Source of the DNA: Clostridiales bacterium
Lineage (GTDB): Bacteria; Bacillota; Clostridia; Lachnospirales; Lachnospiraceae
DNA length: 51,010 bases
Assembly: GCA_020860565.1 (NCBI GenBank)
Contig: JAJBUA010000011.1
Span: 1-51,010 of the forward strand
Direction: 5' to 3'
Part shown: piece after piece, positions 25,349 to 33,628 of the stretch
Numbering within the stretch: the stretch's first letter is position 1
Layout: the number at the start of each line of letters is the position of its first letter
Notes under the pieces: model-generated
Told to the model about the DNA's origin: nothing
Databases searched by the model: none
Seen by the model: the letters and a program-made list of their open reading frames with translations, nothing else
Program-made: the position numbers and the translations under genes

Positions 25349-26713
25349 CTAACCAAAAACTTTTCTTCCGTCAGCATTCGGCAGTCCCATCTCTCCCCGG
25401 TACTTCGCTACTGTCCGGCGGGACACCGATACTCCCATCTCTTTTAATTGTTCACATATTTTCTGATCGCTGAGCGGGCAGACCTTATCCTCCTTCTGCA
25501 CGATCTCCCGGATGGCTCCCTGGATCTTCTCCGGCGTCTGCGCCTTCCCGGTCTCTGAGTTTCCCACCGCTTTAGAAAAGAAATAATTTAACGGGTAGAT
25601 TCCCCACGGGCACTGGAGATATTTCCCTCTCACGGCACGGCTCACGGTTGACTCATGAATGTCCAGCTCCTTCGCCACATCCTGCAGCCGCAGCGGCCGG
25701 CGATTGCCCGGCCCCTTCTCAAAAAACGGCTGCTGCAGCCGGACGATGGTCTCCGTCACTTTCGTGAGTGTAGTGCCTCTCTGTGAAATGCAGTTCATCA
25801 CCCACTCCGCCTGCCGGAGTTTATTGCTGATATAATCCCTTGTTTCATCCGAATTGTCCTCTTTAAGCATCTGACAATAATAACTGTTGATCCCGATCTT
25901 CGGATAGGCGTTATCATTTAACAGAATCTGAAAATAATCTTCAAATTTAACAACAGTAACGTCCGGGCGTATGTAATGCAGGTTCTCCCGCGAGCTGAAA
26001 CCGTTCCCCGGCTTCGGATTGAGGCTTCGAATGAGTTCGCAGTTTTTGCGTACCTCATCCAGAGAAATATCCAAAGCAGCAGCAATCTTAGGGATCTGAT
26101 TGCGTCCCAGCAGTTCCAGGCACTCCTGTACGATCCGTTTCGCAACCGGCAGATCCCTCGGCATCCGGGCCAGCTGCAGAGACAGACATTCTGCCAGATC
26201 CTTTGCTCCCACGCCTGCCGGCTCCGCCGACTGCAAAGTCTCAATATAGGAAACTGCCTCCGATTCTGTCAGATCAAATTTCAGGCACAGCGCGTCTGCG
26301 TCCTCCTCCAGATAACCGCGTGAGTCCAGAGAATTTGCCAGATAATACAATACTTCCTCATCTCTTTTATCCCGGCACAGCGGCGTCATCTGCGAGTAAA
26401 CATACTCAGCCAGCGTCTCTTCTTCTCTGGCGGCAACATTCCATTCCCCGTTCTCACGGGCTTCATCCCGCTCCGCCCCGTAGTAAATCCGATTCTGCTC
26501 GTCCGTGGCATTCAGCCATTCCAGCTTGCGTTGGATATCGGACATCCGGTCAGTCTCCTCTCTGGCATGTTCGATCTCTACCAGAGGATTTTCCAGTTCC
26601 TGTTCTTTGACAAACGCCTCCAGTTCCTGATTATTCATCTGCAGAACTTCTGCCGACTGAATCATTCTGGGGGAGAGCGTCTGTTTTTGCGTTGCTGTTA
26701 ATTTCATCTCCAT
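25349..26713 (-). CDS. rpoN: RNA polymerase sigma-54 factor RpoN
   Basis: Sigma-54 directs RNA polymerase to -24/-12 promoters and needs an AAA+ activator. The 454-residue product has the Gln/Leu-rich region I (TATQKQTLSPRMIQSAEVLQMNNQELEAF), an acidic region II, and the core-binding and HTH domains. It ends with the RpoN box variant SRRTVAKYRGEMGLP near residues 430-444, which reads -24. GAGGT precedes the ATG at 26713. Its placing next to its own activator (levR) and its target promoters makes the locus self-contained. A foldback element (26793-26871) lies in its upstream region. Confidence 0.96.
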   Translation of the reverse strand: MEMKLTATQKQTLSPRMIQSAEVLQMNNQELEAFVKEQELENPLVEIEHAREETDRMSDIQRKLEWLNATDEQNRIYYGAERDEARENGEWNVAAREEETLAEYVYSQMTPLCRDKRDEEVLYYLANSLDSRGYLEEDADALCLKFDLTESEAVSYIETLQSAEPAGVGAKDLAECLSLQLARMPRDLPVAKRIVQECLELLGRNQIPKIAAALDISLDEVRKNCELIRSLNPKPGNGFSSRENLHYIRPDVTVVKFEDYFQILLNDNAYPKIGINSYYCQMLKEDNSDETRDYISNKLRQAEWVMNCISQRGTTLTKVTETIVRLQQPFFEKGPGNRRPLRLQDVAKELDIHESTVSRAVRGKYLQCPWGIYPLNYFFSKAVGNSETGKAQTPEKIQGAIREIVQKEDKVCPLSDQKICEQLKEMGVSVSRRTVAKYRGEMGLPNADGRKVFG

Positions 26714-26792
26714 AGTTCTTACCTCATGGACAAATTATACTAAAATGTAGGGATAAAATCAATCTTTTTTGTCAGTATTCAGCAGACAGGCC

Positions 26793-26871
26793 GTCCCTGA
26801 GAGACAAGAATATCTTCCGAGTACCGTTACGTGGAAAATGTCCTCTACAGATATTCATGTCTCTCAGGGAC
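26793..26871. repeat. Foldback element copy 1 (short form)
   Basis: A 79-bp inverted-repeat element. The outer arms GTCCCTGAGAGACA and TGTCTCTCAGGGAC pair perfectly, then GAATATCT pairs after one mismatch, and then comes an internal loop (CTTCCG opposite CTACAG). The right arm is followed by TACTTTATTGA, which the second copy at 29593-29781 also has. It lies between the copA terminator and rpoN. Confidence 0.8.
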
Positions 26872-26920
26872 TACTTTATTGATAAAATATAGAAATATTT
26901 TTTTCGGTCTGGATCTTAAA

Positions 26921-26962
26921 AAGGATGCCGTATTCGATGATCTCAAATACGGCGTTATCCTT
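26921..26962 (-). terminator. Rho-independent terminator of the copper operon
   Basis: Stem 26921-26934 pairs with 26946-26962 (14 bp with a 3-nt bulge). On the minus strand it is followed by TTTTTAAG. It begins five bases after the copA stop codon. Confidence 0.85.
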
Positions 26963-26966
26963 CTTT

Positions 26967-29534
26967 TTACTCGATTGCGAGCACTTTATAATCCTGATCC
27001 TCAACCGCTTTCTTTAACACTGCATCATCCACCGCAACGCTAAGGCTTACTACCGCGGTTCCCTTCTCGTGGCTGACCTCTGCTCCGGCTACGCCTTCGA
27101 TTGCTTCCAGCGTCTTTTTCACTCTTGCCTCGCAGTGGCCGCACATCATACCTTCAATTTTCATTGTCTTTGTCATTTCACTCGTCTCCTTTTTTTGATT
27201 TTCTTTATCATTCACAGACGCATCTTCGGTAAAGACCGATGATACGACCGCGGATTTCACTTTTCTGTCACGGCTCACATCCCTGAGTTTGAAGAGATTC
27301 AGCCGCAGGGCATTGGATACCACACAGAAACTTGACAGGCTCATCGCCGCCGCTCCGAACATCGGGTTCAGCTTCCAGCCAAAGAGCGGGATATAGACAC
27401 CGGCCGCCAGCGGGATCCCGATCACATTGTAAAAGAACGCCCAGAAAAGATTTTCATGGATATTTCTTAATGTCGCGCGGCTTAAACGGATCGCCGCCGG
27501 GACGTCGCTTAATCGGCTCTTCATCAGGACCACGTCTGCGGCGTCGATCGCGATATCCGTGCCCGCGCCGATCGCGATGCCGATATCTGCGCGGGTAAGC
27601 GCCGGAGCGTCATTGATGCCGTCACCGACCATCGCCACCTTGCCATGCTCTTTTAACTTACGGATCACACTTTCCTTGCCGTCCGGCAGGACACCGGCAA
27701 TCACCTCGTCCACTCCGGCCTGTGCGCCGATCGCACGCGCTGTCTTCTCATTATCACCGGTCAGCATCACGACATGGATTCCCATGCCCTGCAGTTCTTT
27801 TACTGCCTGCGAACTGTCTTCTTTAATCACATCCGCCACAGCGATAATACCGATCAAACTGCTGCCCTTCATAAACAGCAGCGGAGTCTTGCCCTGATCG
27901 GCCAGATCCTCTGCCTGCTTTTGCAACGCCGTGCTCACCGAAGTCTGACCACTGATAAACTTAAGACTGCCGCCGGTCAGCTTCTCCCCATGCCATAATG
28001 CCGTCAGGCCATTGCCCGGCAGCGCCCGGAAGTTTTCGACATCTTCCGGCTGTGCTCCGGTCTCCTCGGCCTTTGCCAGAATTGCTTTTGCCAGCGGATG
28101 CTCACTCTTTCTTTCCAGCGCATAAGCCGCCGTCAATAGTTCATTTACAGTAAATCCGTTCGCCGGAACCAGATCGGTCACTTTCGGTTCGCCGCTGGTG
28201 ATCGTACCGGTCTTATCCAGCGCCACGATCTGCATCTTACCAGCCTCCTCCAAAGAGACTGCGGTCTTAAAGAGGATACCGTTTTTCGCTCCCAGACCGT
28301 TTCCTACCATAATCGCCACCGGAGTCGCCAGACCCAGCGCGCATGGGCAGCTGATCACCAGAACCGAGATTCCCCGCGCCAGCGCGAACGCAAAATCCTG
28401 TCCCGCCAACAGCCAGACGATCGTCGTGATGACTGCGATCGTGATCACCGTCGGCACGAAGACACCCGACACTTTATCCGCGATCTTGGCAATCGGCGCC
28501 TTGGTCGCCGCCGCATCGCTGACCATACGGATGATCTGGGAAAGCGTCGTATCCTCGCCAACTCTTGTCGCCTCACAGCGGATAAAGCCGGACTGGTTCA
28601 CCGTAGCAGCCGAAACCAGGTCTCCCGACACCTTATCTACCGGAATACTCTCGCCGGTCAGCGCCGCCTCATTGACTGCGCTGCTGCCCTCCACGATTAC
28701 ACCGTCCACCGGGATGTTTTCTCCCGGACGAACGATAAAAATATCGCCTTTATGCACCTGTTCAATCGGCACTGTGACTTCTTCTCCGCCGTGCAGGATA
28801 ACCGCGGTCTTTGGCGCCAGCTTCATCAGGCTCTTAAGCGCGTCGGTCGTCCTGCCTTTGGAGCGTGCCTCCAGCATCTTCCCTACTGTGATCAAAGTCA
28901 GAATCATCGCCGCGGACTCAAAATAGAATTCGTCCATATAGGTCATGACCGCGTCCATGTCGCCGTATACCTGAGCATCCGTCATCGCAAAGAGCGCGTA
29001 TACGCTCCAGACAAAGGACGCCATGGAGCCCATCGCTACCAGCGTATCCATATTGGGAGCGCGGTGCAGCAGGCTTTTAAACCCGCTAATAAAAAATTTC
29101 TGATTGATCACCATGACGATCGCCGCGAGAATCATCTGCACCAATCCCATCGCTACATGATTGCCGTCAAACCAGCTGGGCAGCGGCCATCCCCACATCA
29201 TATGGCCCATGGAAAAATACATTAAGACAAGCAGGAATCCCAGCGAAGCGATCAGGCGCTGCTTTAATACCGGCGTCTCGCGGTCTTTTAATGCATCCTC
29301 ATCGGCAGCCGCACGGTTGGACGCGCCTGCCGCAGCGCCCTTGACTGACGCGCCGTATCCGGCTTCTTCTACCGCACGAATAATTTCTGACACTGCCGCG
29401 CTGCCTTCAACTCCCATTGAGTTCGTCAAAAGGCTTACGGAGCAGGCGGTGACGCCGGGCACTTTGGATACAGCTTTTTCTACCCGTGCGCTACATGCGG
29501 CGCAACTCATGCCTGTAACATTATATTGCTCCAT
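26967..29534 (-). CDS. copA: Copper-exporting P1B-type ATPase CopA with HMA domains at both ends
   Basis: CopA pumps Cu(I) out of the cell using ATP. The 855-residue product has an N-terminal heavy-metal domain with GMSCAAC (Cys11, Cys14), about eight membrane segments, the A-domain TGES (293-296), the membrane metal motif CPC (396-398), the phosphorylated Asp440 in DKTGT, the SEHPLAKA motif and GDGINDAP. After the last membrane segment a linker leads to a second HMA domain (about 787-855) with MMCGHC, so the pump has metal domains at both termini. It is the last gene after csoR and the HMA protein gene. The gap before it holds a 189-bp foldback element. Confidence 0.96.
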   Translation of the reverse strand: MEQYNVTGMSCAACSARVEKAVSKVPGVTACSVSLLTNSMGVEGSAAVSEIIRAVEEAGYGASVKGAAAGASNRAAADEDALKDRETPVLKQRLIASLGFLLVLMYFSMGHMMWGWPLPSWFDGNHVAMGLVQMILAAIVMVINQKFFISGFKSLLHRAPNMDTLVAMGSMASFVWSVYALFAMTDAQVYGDMDAVMTYMDEFYFESAAMILTLITVGKMLEARSKGRTTDALKSLMKLAPKTAVILHGGEEVTVPIEQVHKGDIFIVRPGENIPVDGVIVEGSSAVNEAALTGESIPVDKVSGDLVSAATVNQSGFIRCEATRVGEDTTLSQIIRMVSDAAATKAPIAKIADKVSGVFVPTVITIAVITTIVWLLAGQDFAFALARGISVLVISCPCALGLATPVAIMVGNGLGAKNGILFKTAVSLEEAGKMQIVALDKTGTITSGEPKVTDLVPANGFTVNELLTAAYALERKSEHPLAKAILAKAEETGAQPEDVENFRALPGNGLTALWHGEKLTGGSLKFISGQTSVSTALQKQAEDLADQGKTPLLFMKGSSLIGIIAVADVIKEDSSQAVKELQGMGIHVVMLTGDNEKTARAIGAQAGVDEVIAGVLPDGKESVIRKLKEHGKVAMVGDGINDAPALTRADIGIAIGAGTDIAIDAADVVLMKSRLSDVPAAIRLSRATLRNIHENLFWAFFYNVIGIPLAAGVYIPLFGWKLNPMFGAAAMSLSSFCVVSNALRLNLFKLRDVSRDRKVKSAVVSSVFTEDASVNDKENQKKETSEMTKTMKIEGMMCGHCEARVKKTLEAIEGVAGAEVSHEKGTAVVSLSVAVDDAVLKKAVEDQDYKVLAIE

Positions 29535-29592
29535 TTAAATGTTGGATCTCCCTTCTGTGAAATTTGGAAATTGCGTTGTCGGCGATTCGCCT

Positions 29593-29781
29593 GTCCCTGA
29601 GAGGAAAACATATCCTCCGGGGACCGCTTGCGCTCAGGTTTTCACGTAGCAGTACTCCATATGACGTGTCACTGGCACGTCATATGGATACACTAAGGCA
29701 TAAGTTCGCAAGAAAAGCATCTTGCTCACTAAGTGCCGACGTGAAAAATGTCCCCTGCGGATATGTTTTCCTCTCAGGGAC
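29593..29781. repeat. Foldback element copy 2 (long form)
   Basis: A 189-bp inverted-repeat element between the HMA gene and copA. The outer arms (29593-29624 and 29750-29781) pair over about 29 of 32 positions. An inner perfect 13-bp hairpin lies at 29656-29668 / 29676-29688, and further small pairings (CTTGCG/CGCAAG) suggest a multi-branched fold. The ends and right flank (CTCTCAGGGAC then TACTTTATTGA) match copy 1. Against copy 1, stem bases differ in both arms so that pairing is kept. Confidence 0.8.
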
Positions 29782-29841
29782 TACTTTATTGACATACTTT
29801 ATATATTCCTGTCAGTCTACGAGAAATTTCGTATCAGATCC

Positions 29842-30213
29842 TTAAGCTTTCACCGTCTCGATCTCTGTCACCTTATAATCCTGACGTTCTACTGTTCGTT
29901 TCAGTTCGGCTTCGTCCAGTTCCCTGTCATAAGAGACTACGGCGATCTTTTTTTTCAGATCGACCTGACAGGATGCGCCGGCGATGCGGTTGATCTGGCG
30001 TTCGATCAGGTTTTTGCAGTTCACGCAGTGCATTCCTTCGATATGCATGATTTTCTTACCGATGACCGGATTCTCCAGAATCTTTTCTTTCTCCGGCAGG
30101 ATCTCTCCTCCTCCGCCGCAGCAGCCACCGCCGCCCTTATAGTGCCCCAGTGCGCTCTTTGCCGCCAGCGCGACCACGATTAATAGAATTGCTATGATAA
30201 TAATATTTCCCAT
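29842..30213 (-). CDS. Membrane-anchored heavy-metal-associated (HMA) domain protein
   Basis: This 123-residue protein has one N-terminal membrane segment (about 3-18). A Gly/Cys-rich patch follows (GGGGCCGGGG, 27-36), then an HMA domain (about 53-123) with the metal motif MHCVNC (Cys63, Cys66) and a ferredoxin-like pattern. It probably binds Cu(I) at the inner face of the membrane and hands it to CopA, in the manner of CopZ (inference). The Cys pair in the Gly-rich patch could be a second metal site. It lies 26 bases after csoR and upstream of copA. Confidence 0.88.
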   Translation of the reverse strand: MGNIIIIAILLIVVALAAKSALGHYKGGGGCCGGGGEILPEKEKILENPVIGKKIMHIEGMHCVNCKNLIERQINRIAGASCQVDLKKKIAVVSYDRELDEAELKRTVERQDYKVTEIETVKA

Positions 30214-30239
30214 GTATTACTCCTCCTGCTGCTTTTTTA

Positions 30240-30548
30240 TCACTTCATTAACTTCTGCAGCGTCGCCACCAACTCATCGATCACTTCGTCATGACCTTCT
30301 TTCATGTCGCGCACCACGCAGTGGCGGATATGGCTTGCCAGCAGTTCTTTATTAAAGGCGTTGACCGCCGCATTTACGGCTGCCGACTGTGTCAGGATAT
30401 CCGGACAGTACGCGTCCCGCTCCAGCATCCCTTTGATGCCGCGGATCTGGCCTTCGATACGGCTTAAGCGGTTCATCAGCTTGCGACGTTCTTCCTCAGT
30501 ACGTATCGTGTGTTTCTCACAATTGCAGCCGGTCTTTTCTTCTTCCAA
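30240..30548 (-). CDS. csoR: CsoR family copper-sensing transcriptional repressor
   Basis: CsoR represses copper-export genes and lets go of DNA on binding Cu(I). The core NRLSRIEGQIRGIKGMLERDAYCPDILTQ has the first Cys ligand, and ASHIRHCVV gives the His-x3-Cys pair, completing the C-H-C copper site. Extra N-terminal cysteines (TGCNCEKH) precede it. I chose the TTG at 30548, which has AGGAGG eight bases upstream and gives a 102-residue protein with the usual N-terminus; a GTG at 30590 is the longer alternative. Its promoter carries two operator palindromes (30593-30646). It heads csoR-HMA-copA. Confidence 0.93.
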   Translation of the reverse strand: MEEEKTGCNCEKHTIRTEEERRKLMNRLSRIEGQIRGIKGMLERDAYCPDILTQSAAVNAAVNAFNKELLASHIRHCVVRDMKEGHDEVIDELVATLQKLMK

Positions 30549-30592
30549 ACAGTTCGCCTCCTCGTCTGTAAATATCTCTCCTATGCACACGC

Positions 30593-30646
30593 AAAATACC
30601 CCGCCGGGGTATTTTCTATCTTATACCCCGGCAGGGTATTTGTCAA
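30593..30646 (-). promoter_or_regulatory. Copper operon promoter with two CsoR-type operators
   Basis: On the minus strand TTGACA (30646-30641) and TAAGAT are 17 bases apart. The spacer holds the palindrome ATACCC-N5-GGGTAT (30623-30639). A second, longer palindrome (AAAATACCCC-N3-GGGGTATTTT, 30593-30615) covers the expected start of transcription. TACCC/GGGTA half sites are the known CsoR operator type. Confidence 0.9.
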
Positions 30647-30725
30647 CCCTGTCTATGATGTATTTTTCTCAATTATCAAATACTCTCATTAAAATTCCTT
30701 ATCCATCATCCGATAAAACTGTGAT

Positions 30726-31571
30726 TTACAATTCAAACCTCAATCCCGTTGAAAGTCTGTGTACCTGATCTCCCAGTCGGCTATAGAGCTTTTCAAATCC
30801 CAGTGTACCGGTACAGTGTCCGGTATAAATCTGCTCTGTCACCTCCTGTCGGAAAACCTGACACAGTTTATCGATCTCCTCATCGGAAAACATACAGATT
30901 TCTTTATGATCCTTTTCTTCTTTCATATGCAATCCGCCAACATATGCGCAGACTCTCTTCTGTCCGCAAGCCGCTCTTGCTTCTCGTATGATATTGGCCG
31001 CACCTGCATGAGAACAGCTGTTGAAAATAACCAGACCCCTGTCCGTGTCAATCACCAGACTCTGTTCATGTGCAAAATCATCCGGAAGGATTTGACCATC
31101 CTGCCTTTTATACAGTCCGGTCTTTTCTCCGATCTGGTCAAGTCCCCTGGTATCGTGTGGTACAAGGACGATTCCGGGCAGAATTTCTCTGATACCATCT
31201 ACCAGAATAAACCTCTCCCGGTAGGATGCTACATTCTGAGGCACTCCGATCTCATACATCTCTCTCCCAGATGATAAATAAACGCCCAGTGCTTCTTTCC
31301 GCGCATATACCTTCTCAGCCGGATCCAGAAGAAAGATTTTCTCAAAGCCTCCGGCATGATCATAATGTCCATGCGACAGAACACACGCATCGAGCCCGAC
31401 CAGCGAAATACCCAGAACATCCGCATTCTCACAGAAAGCACCGGTACTTCCCGCGTCCAGCAATATCCGCTTTCCGGCGTATTCGATCAGCAGGCTTAAC
31501 CCATGCTCACAGGCAAGAATGCCATCCGATGTGTTTTCGATCAATACCGTGATGCTGATCTTATGATTCAT
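30726..31571 (-). CDS. Metallo-beta-lactamase-fold hydrolase (methanopterin-biosynthesis-type relative)
   Basis: This 281-residue protein of the MBL superfamily has SHGHYDHAGG at about residues 66-75, a conserved LLDAGSTG before it, FNSCSHAGAANII in the middle and YTGHCTG near the end. The arrangement matches the group annotated as 7,8-dihydropterin-6-methyl-4-(ribofuranosyl)aminobenzene 5'-phosphate synthase-like, found in many bacteria that do not make methanopterin, so the real substrate is unknown. It has no signal peptide. Its start overlaps the end of the DMT transporter gene by 11 bases, so the two are coupled. Confidence 0.9.
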   Translation of the reverse strand: MNHKISITVLIENTSDGILACEHGLSLLIEYAGKRILLDAGSTGAFCENADVLGISLVGLDACVLSHGHYDHAGGFEKIFLLDPAEKVYARKEALGVYLSSGREMYEIGVPQNVASYRERFILVDGIREILPGIVLVPHDTRGLDQIGEKTGLYKRQDGQILPDDFAHEQSLVIDTDRGLVIFNSCSHAGAANIIREARAACGQKRVCAYVGGLHMKEEKDHKEICMFSDEEIDKLCQVFRQEVTEQIYTGHCTGTLGFEKLYSRLGDQVHRLSTGLRFEL

Positions 31572-32484
31572 AAATTTCTGCCTCCCGTTCGGATTTTATA
31601 GTCTCCTCCTCTTCGATCCGCGAGTACCCGATCACTCCTCCCAGGATGATCACTCCTCCCACAACCTGCAGTGCCGCCGGGATCTCGCCAAATAGAATCG
31701 CCGCAAAAACAGAAGCAAATACAGGCTCGCAGAGTTTAGAGGCCGACACGAAGGCCGGAGACAGGTAACGGAGACACCAGCTGAATATACTGTGTCCCAG
31801 AACTGTGCTGAAAAGCGCAAGCAGGACTCCCACAACCACCGAATCCATGCCGTATCCGGTCAGGCTCTCTCCCTGTATGAGGATCATGACCACCAGCACC
31901 ACCGAACAGCTGACGTAGACCAGATAAGTATAAATCGTCGTGGAAGTCGTTTTCCGCACTTCTTTTCCGATCAGGGTATAAATCGCCACAGCGACCGCCG
32001 CCAGAAGTGAGAGAATATCTCCAAATAAATGCCCGCCTCCTCCGGACGACGCATCCGAAAACGCAATCAGCAGACTTCCCGCTACGGTAACAGCAATCGC
32101 GGCCGCCGCGCGCACACTGATTTTCCCTTTCATAAAGAAGCAATAACCCAGCGCCACCCAGATTACTTCTGTACAGACAATCGCTGTAGAACTCGCAACG
32201 GAAGTCTGAAAAAGCGATTCAAACCAGAGCGCGAAATGAAACGCCAGCGCGACTCCGCTCACGCAGCAAAGCAAAACCGTACGGCATTTTACCGTACGCA
32301 GTTCTTTCCGGTAAACCGGTTTTCCCAGTACCACAGGCGTCATAAAGAATACTGTCCACAACAGCCGGTAAGCTGCCGTTACAACTGATGGTGCCTGCGA
32401 GTATCTTACTAATATACTCGACATCGAGATCCCGATGATTCCAACCGTAATCACAGGAAGCGGGTGTTTTTCCAGATATTTCAT
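31561..32484 (-). CDS. DMT superfamily (EamA-type) transporter
   Basis: A 307-residue permease with ten hydrophobic segments in two repeated EamA halves. The first half contains SMSSILVRYSQAPSVVTAAYRLLWT and SLFQTSVASSTAIVCTEVIWVALG. The second contains TVLGHSIFSWCLRYLSPAFVSASKLCEPVFAS, which is typical of the family. Family members export amino acids, nucleotides or drugs; the substrate is not evident. It is followed by, and overlaps, the metallo-hydrolase gene. Confidence 0.92.
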   Translation of the reverse strand: MKYLEKHPLPVITVGIIGISMSSILVRYSQAPSVVTAAYRLLWTVFFMTPVVLGKPVYRKELRTVKCRTVLLCCVSGVALAFHFALWFESLFQTSVASSTAIVCTEVIWVALGYCFFMKGKISVRAAAAIAVTVAGSLLIAFSDASSGGGGHLFGDILSLLAAVAVAIYTLIGKEVRKTTSTTIYTYLVYVSCSVVLVVMILIQGESLTGYGMDSVVVGVLLALFSTVLGHSIFSWCLRYLSPAFVSASKLCEPVFASVFAAILFGEIPAALQVVGGVIILGGVIGYSRIEEEETIKSEREAEIYES

Positions 32485-32544
32485 CTCATTCCCTTTATCT
32501 TATGCGCAAGGGCGCGTAAGGAAATATTTCAGCTTATAATATCC

Positions 32545-33504
32545 CTATATGGTATCGGACCAGTTCTCCGTCTGTTCCAGCTCACTCTCAGAATCCGGGA
32601 CCCCCCAGCCCCGACGGATCCGCAGTTCCTGACTCTTGACGCTGACGCTGGTGCCCTCCGGGATCGAGCTCGTAATAAATACGTTACTGCCGATCACGCT
32701 GTCTTTCCCGATCACGCTCTCTCCTCCCAGCACCGAAGCTCCCGCATAGATCGTAACATTATCTCCGATCGTCGGATGACGCCGAACCCCTTTCAGCTTC
32801 TGCCCTCCGCGGGTCGACAGCGCACCGAGCGTCACGCCCTGATAGAGCTTGACATGTTCCCCGATCACCGTCGTCTCACCGACAACGATCCCTGTGCCAT
32901 GATCGATAAAAAAATATTTCCCCACTGTAGCCCCCGGATGGATATCGATGCCTGTCAGACTATGCGCATGTTCCGTCATAATCCTCGGAATCATCGGTAT
33001 ATTCAGTTCAAACAGCTCATGCGCCAGACGGAAAACCGTAATTGCGAAAAATCCCGGATATGCAAGGATAATCTCATCCTTGTTGCGCGCCGCCGGATCC
33101 CCGTCCAGAATCGCCTGCAGATCCGTGTCCAGATACTCCCTGATCTTGGGAATCCTCTTAAAAAACGCATGCGTCAGCTCCTGTGCCTTCTGCGAACGCT
33201 CCTCATCAGACAAACCGGCAAATTCTTCCCCATAAGGAAGCACCATGCGGATCTGCTTGCTCAGCCGGAAGATCGCATCTTCGATCATCACACACAGATG
33301 CGTCTTCGCATCATAAATCTTATAAAACCGATCCCGGTAATATCCCGGATAGACAATCGAGATCAGCTTATTAATGATCTCCACAATCGCCTCTTTATCC
33401 GGCTGATCGTACAGCTCCATCTTGTCGATCACCCGTCCTTGGTCATAATCCTTCAAAATCTGTCCCGCCAGATGCCGGATCTCTACTTCATCATGTTGAT
33501 TCAT
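32545..33504 (-). CDS. epsC: Serine O-acetyltransferase, EpsC type
   Basis: The enzyme acetylates L-serine with acetyl-CoA, the first step of cysteine synthesis. The 319-residue product has an N-terminal helical domain (about 1-170) and a left-handed beta-helix of hexapeptide repeats. Conserved HSLTGIDIHPGATVGKYFFIDHGTGIVVGETTVIG holds the catalytic His and Asp, followed by LGALSTRGGQKLKGVRRHPTIGDNVTIYAGASVLGG. Members of this long form are annotated EpsC. I chose the ATG at 33504 because GGAGG lies five bases upstream; the in-frame TTG at 33516 overlaps that site. It is a single gene here with no cysK next to it. Confidence 0.95.
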   Translation of the reverse strand: MNQHDEVEIRHLAGQILKDYDQGRVIDKMELYDQPDKEAIVEIINKLISIVYPGYYRDRFYKIYDAKTHLCVMIEDAIFRLSKQIRMVLPYGEEFAGLSDEERSQKAQELTHAFFKRIPKIREYLDTDLQAILDGDPAARNKDEIILAYPGFFAITVFRLAHELFELNIPMIPRIMTEHAHSLTGIDIHPGATVGKYFFIDHGTGIVVGETTVIGEHVKLYQGVTLGALSTRGGQKLKGVRRHPTIGDNVTIYAGASVLGGESVIGKDSVIGSNVFITSSIPEGTSVSVKSQELRIRRGWGVPDSESELEQTENWSDTI

Positions 33505-33527
33505 CACAACCTCCAAAAATATAATCG

Positions 33528-33550
33528 AACAGGAGGCTGTGCCTCCTGTT
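33528..33550 (-). terminator. Hairpin terminator downstream of the ABC permease gene
   Basis: A perfect 10-bp stem AACAGGAGGC/GCCTCCTGTT with a 3-nt loop. It lies between the ABC permease stop codon (33629) and epsC. The T tract on the minus strand is broken (TTCGATTATATTTTT). Confidence 0.6.
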
Positions 33551-33628
33551 TATTATGTCAACAAAAGTCCTGTCATTATCCGTTATAGTGTATCGTATTT
33601 CCCAGAGCTTGTCAAATATTCTGTTTCA

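Noticed and set aside
26793-29781. Foldback repeats considered as a CRISPR array
   Set aside because: There are only two copies, 2.7 kb apart and of different length, with internal pairing and no regular spacers; no cas genes are present.
32464-33588. Long plus-strand open frame opposite epsC (over 370 codons)
   Set aside because: The opposite strand encodes a complete serine acetyltransferase with all motifs. The plus frame is rich in Arg/His/Ile and has no recognisable domain.
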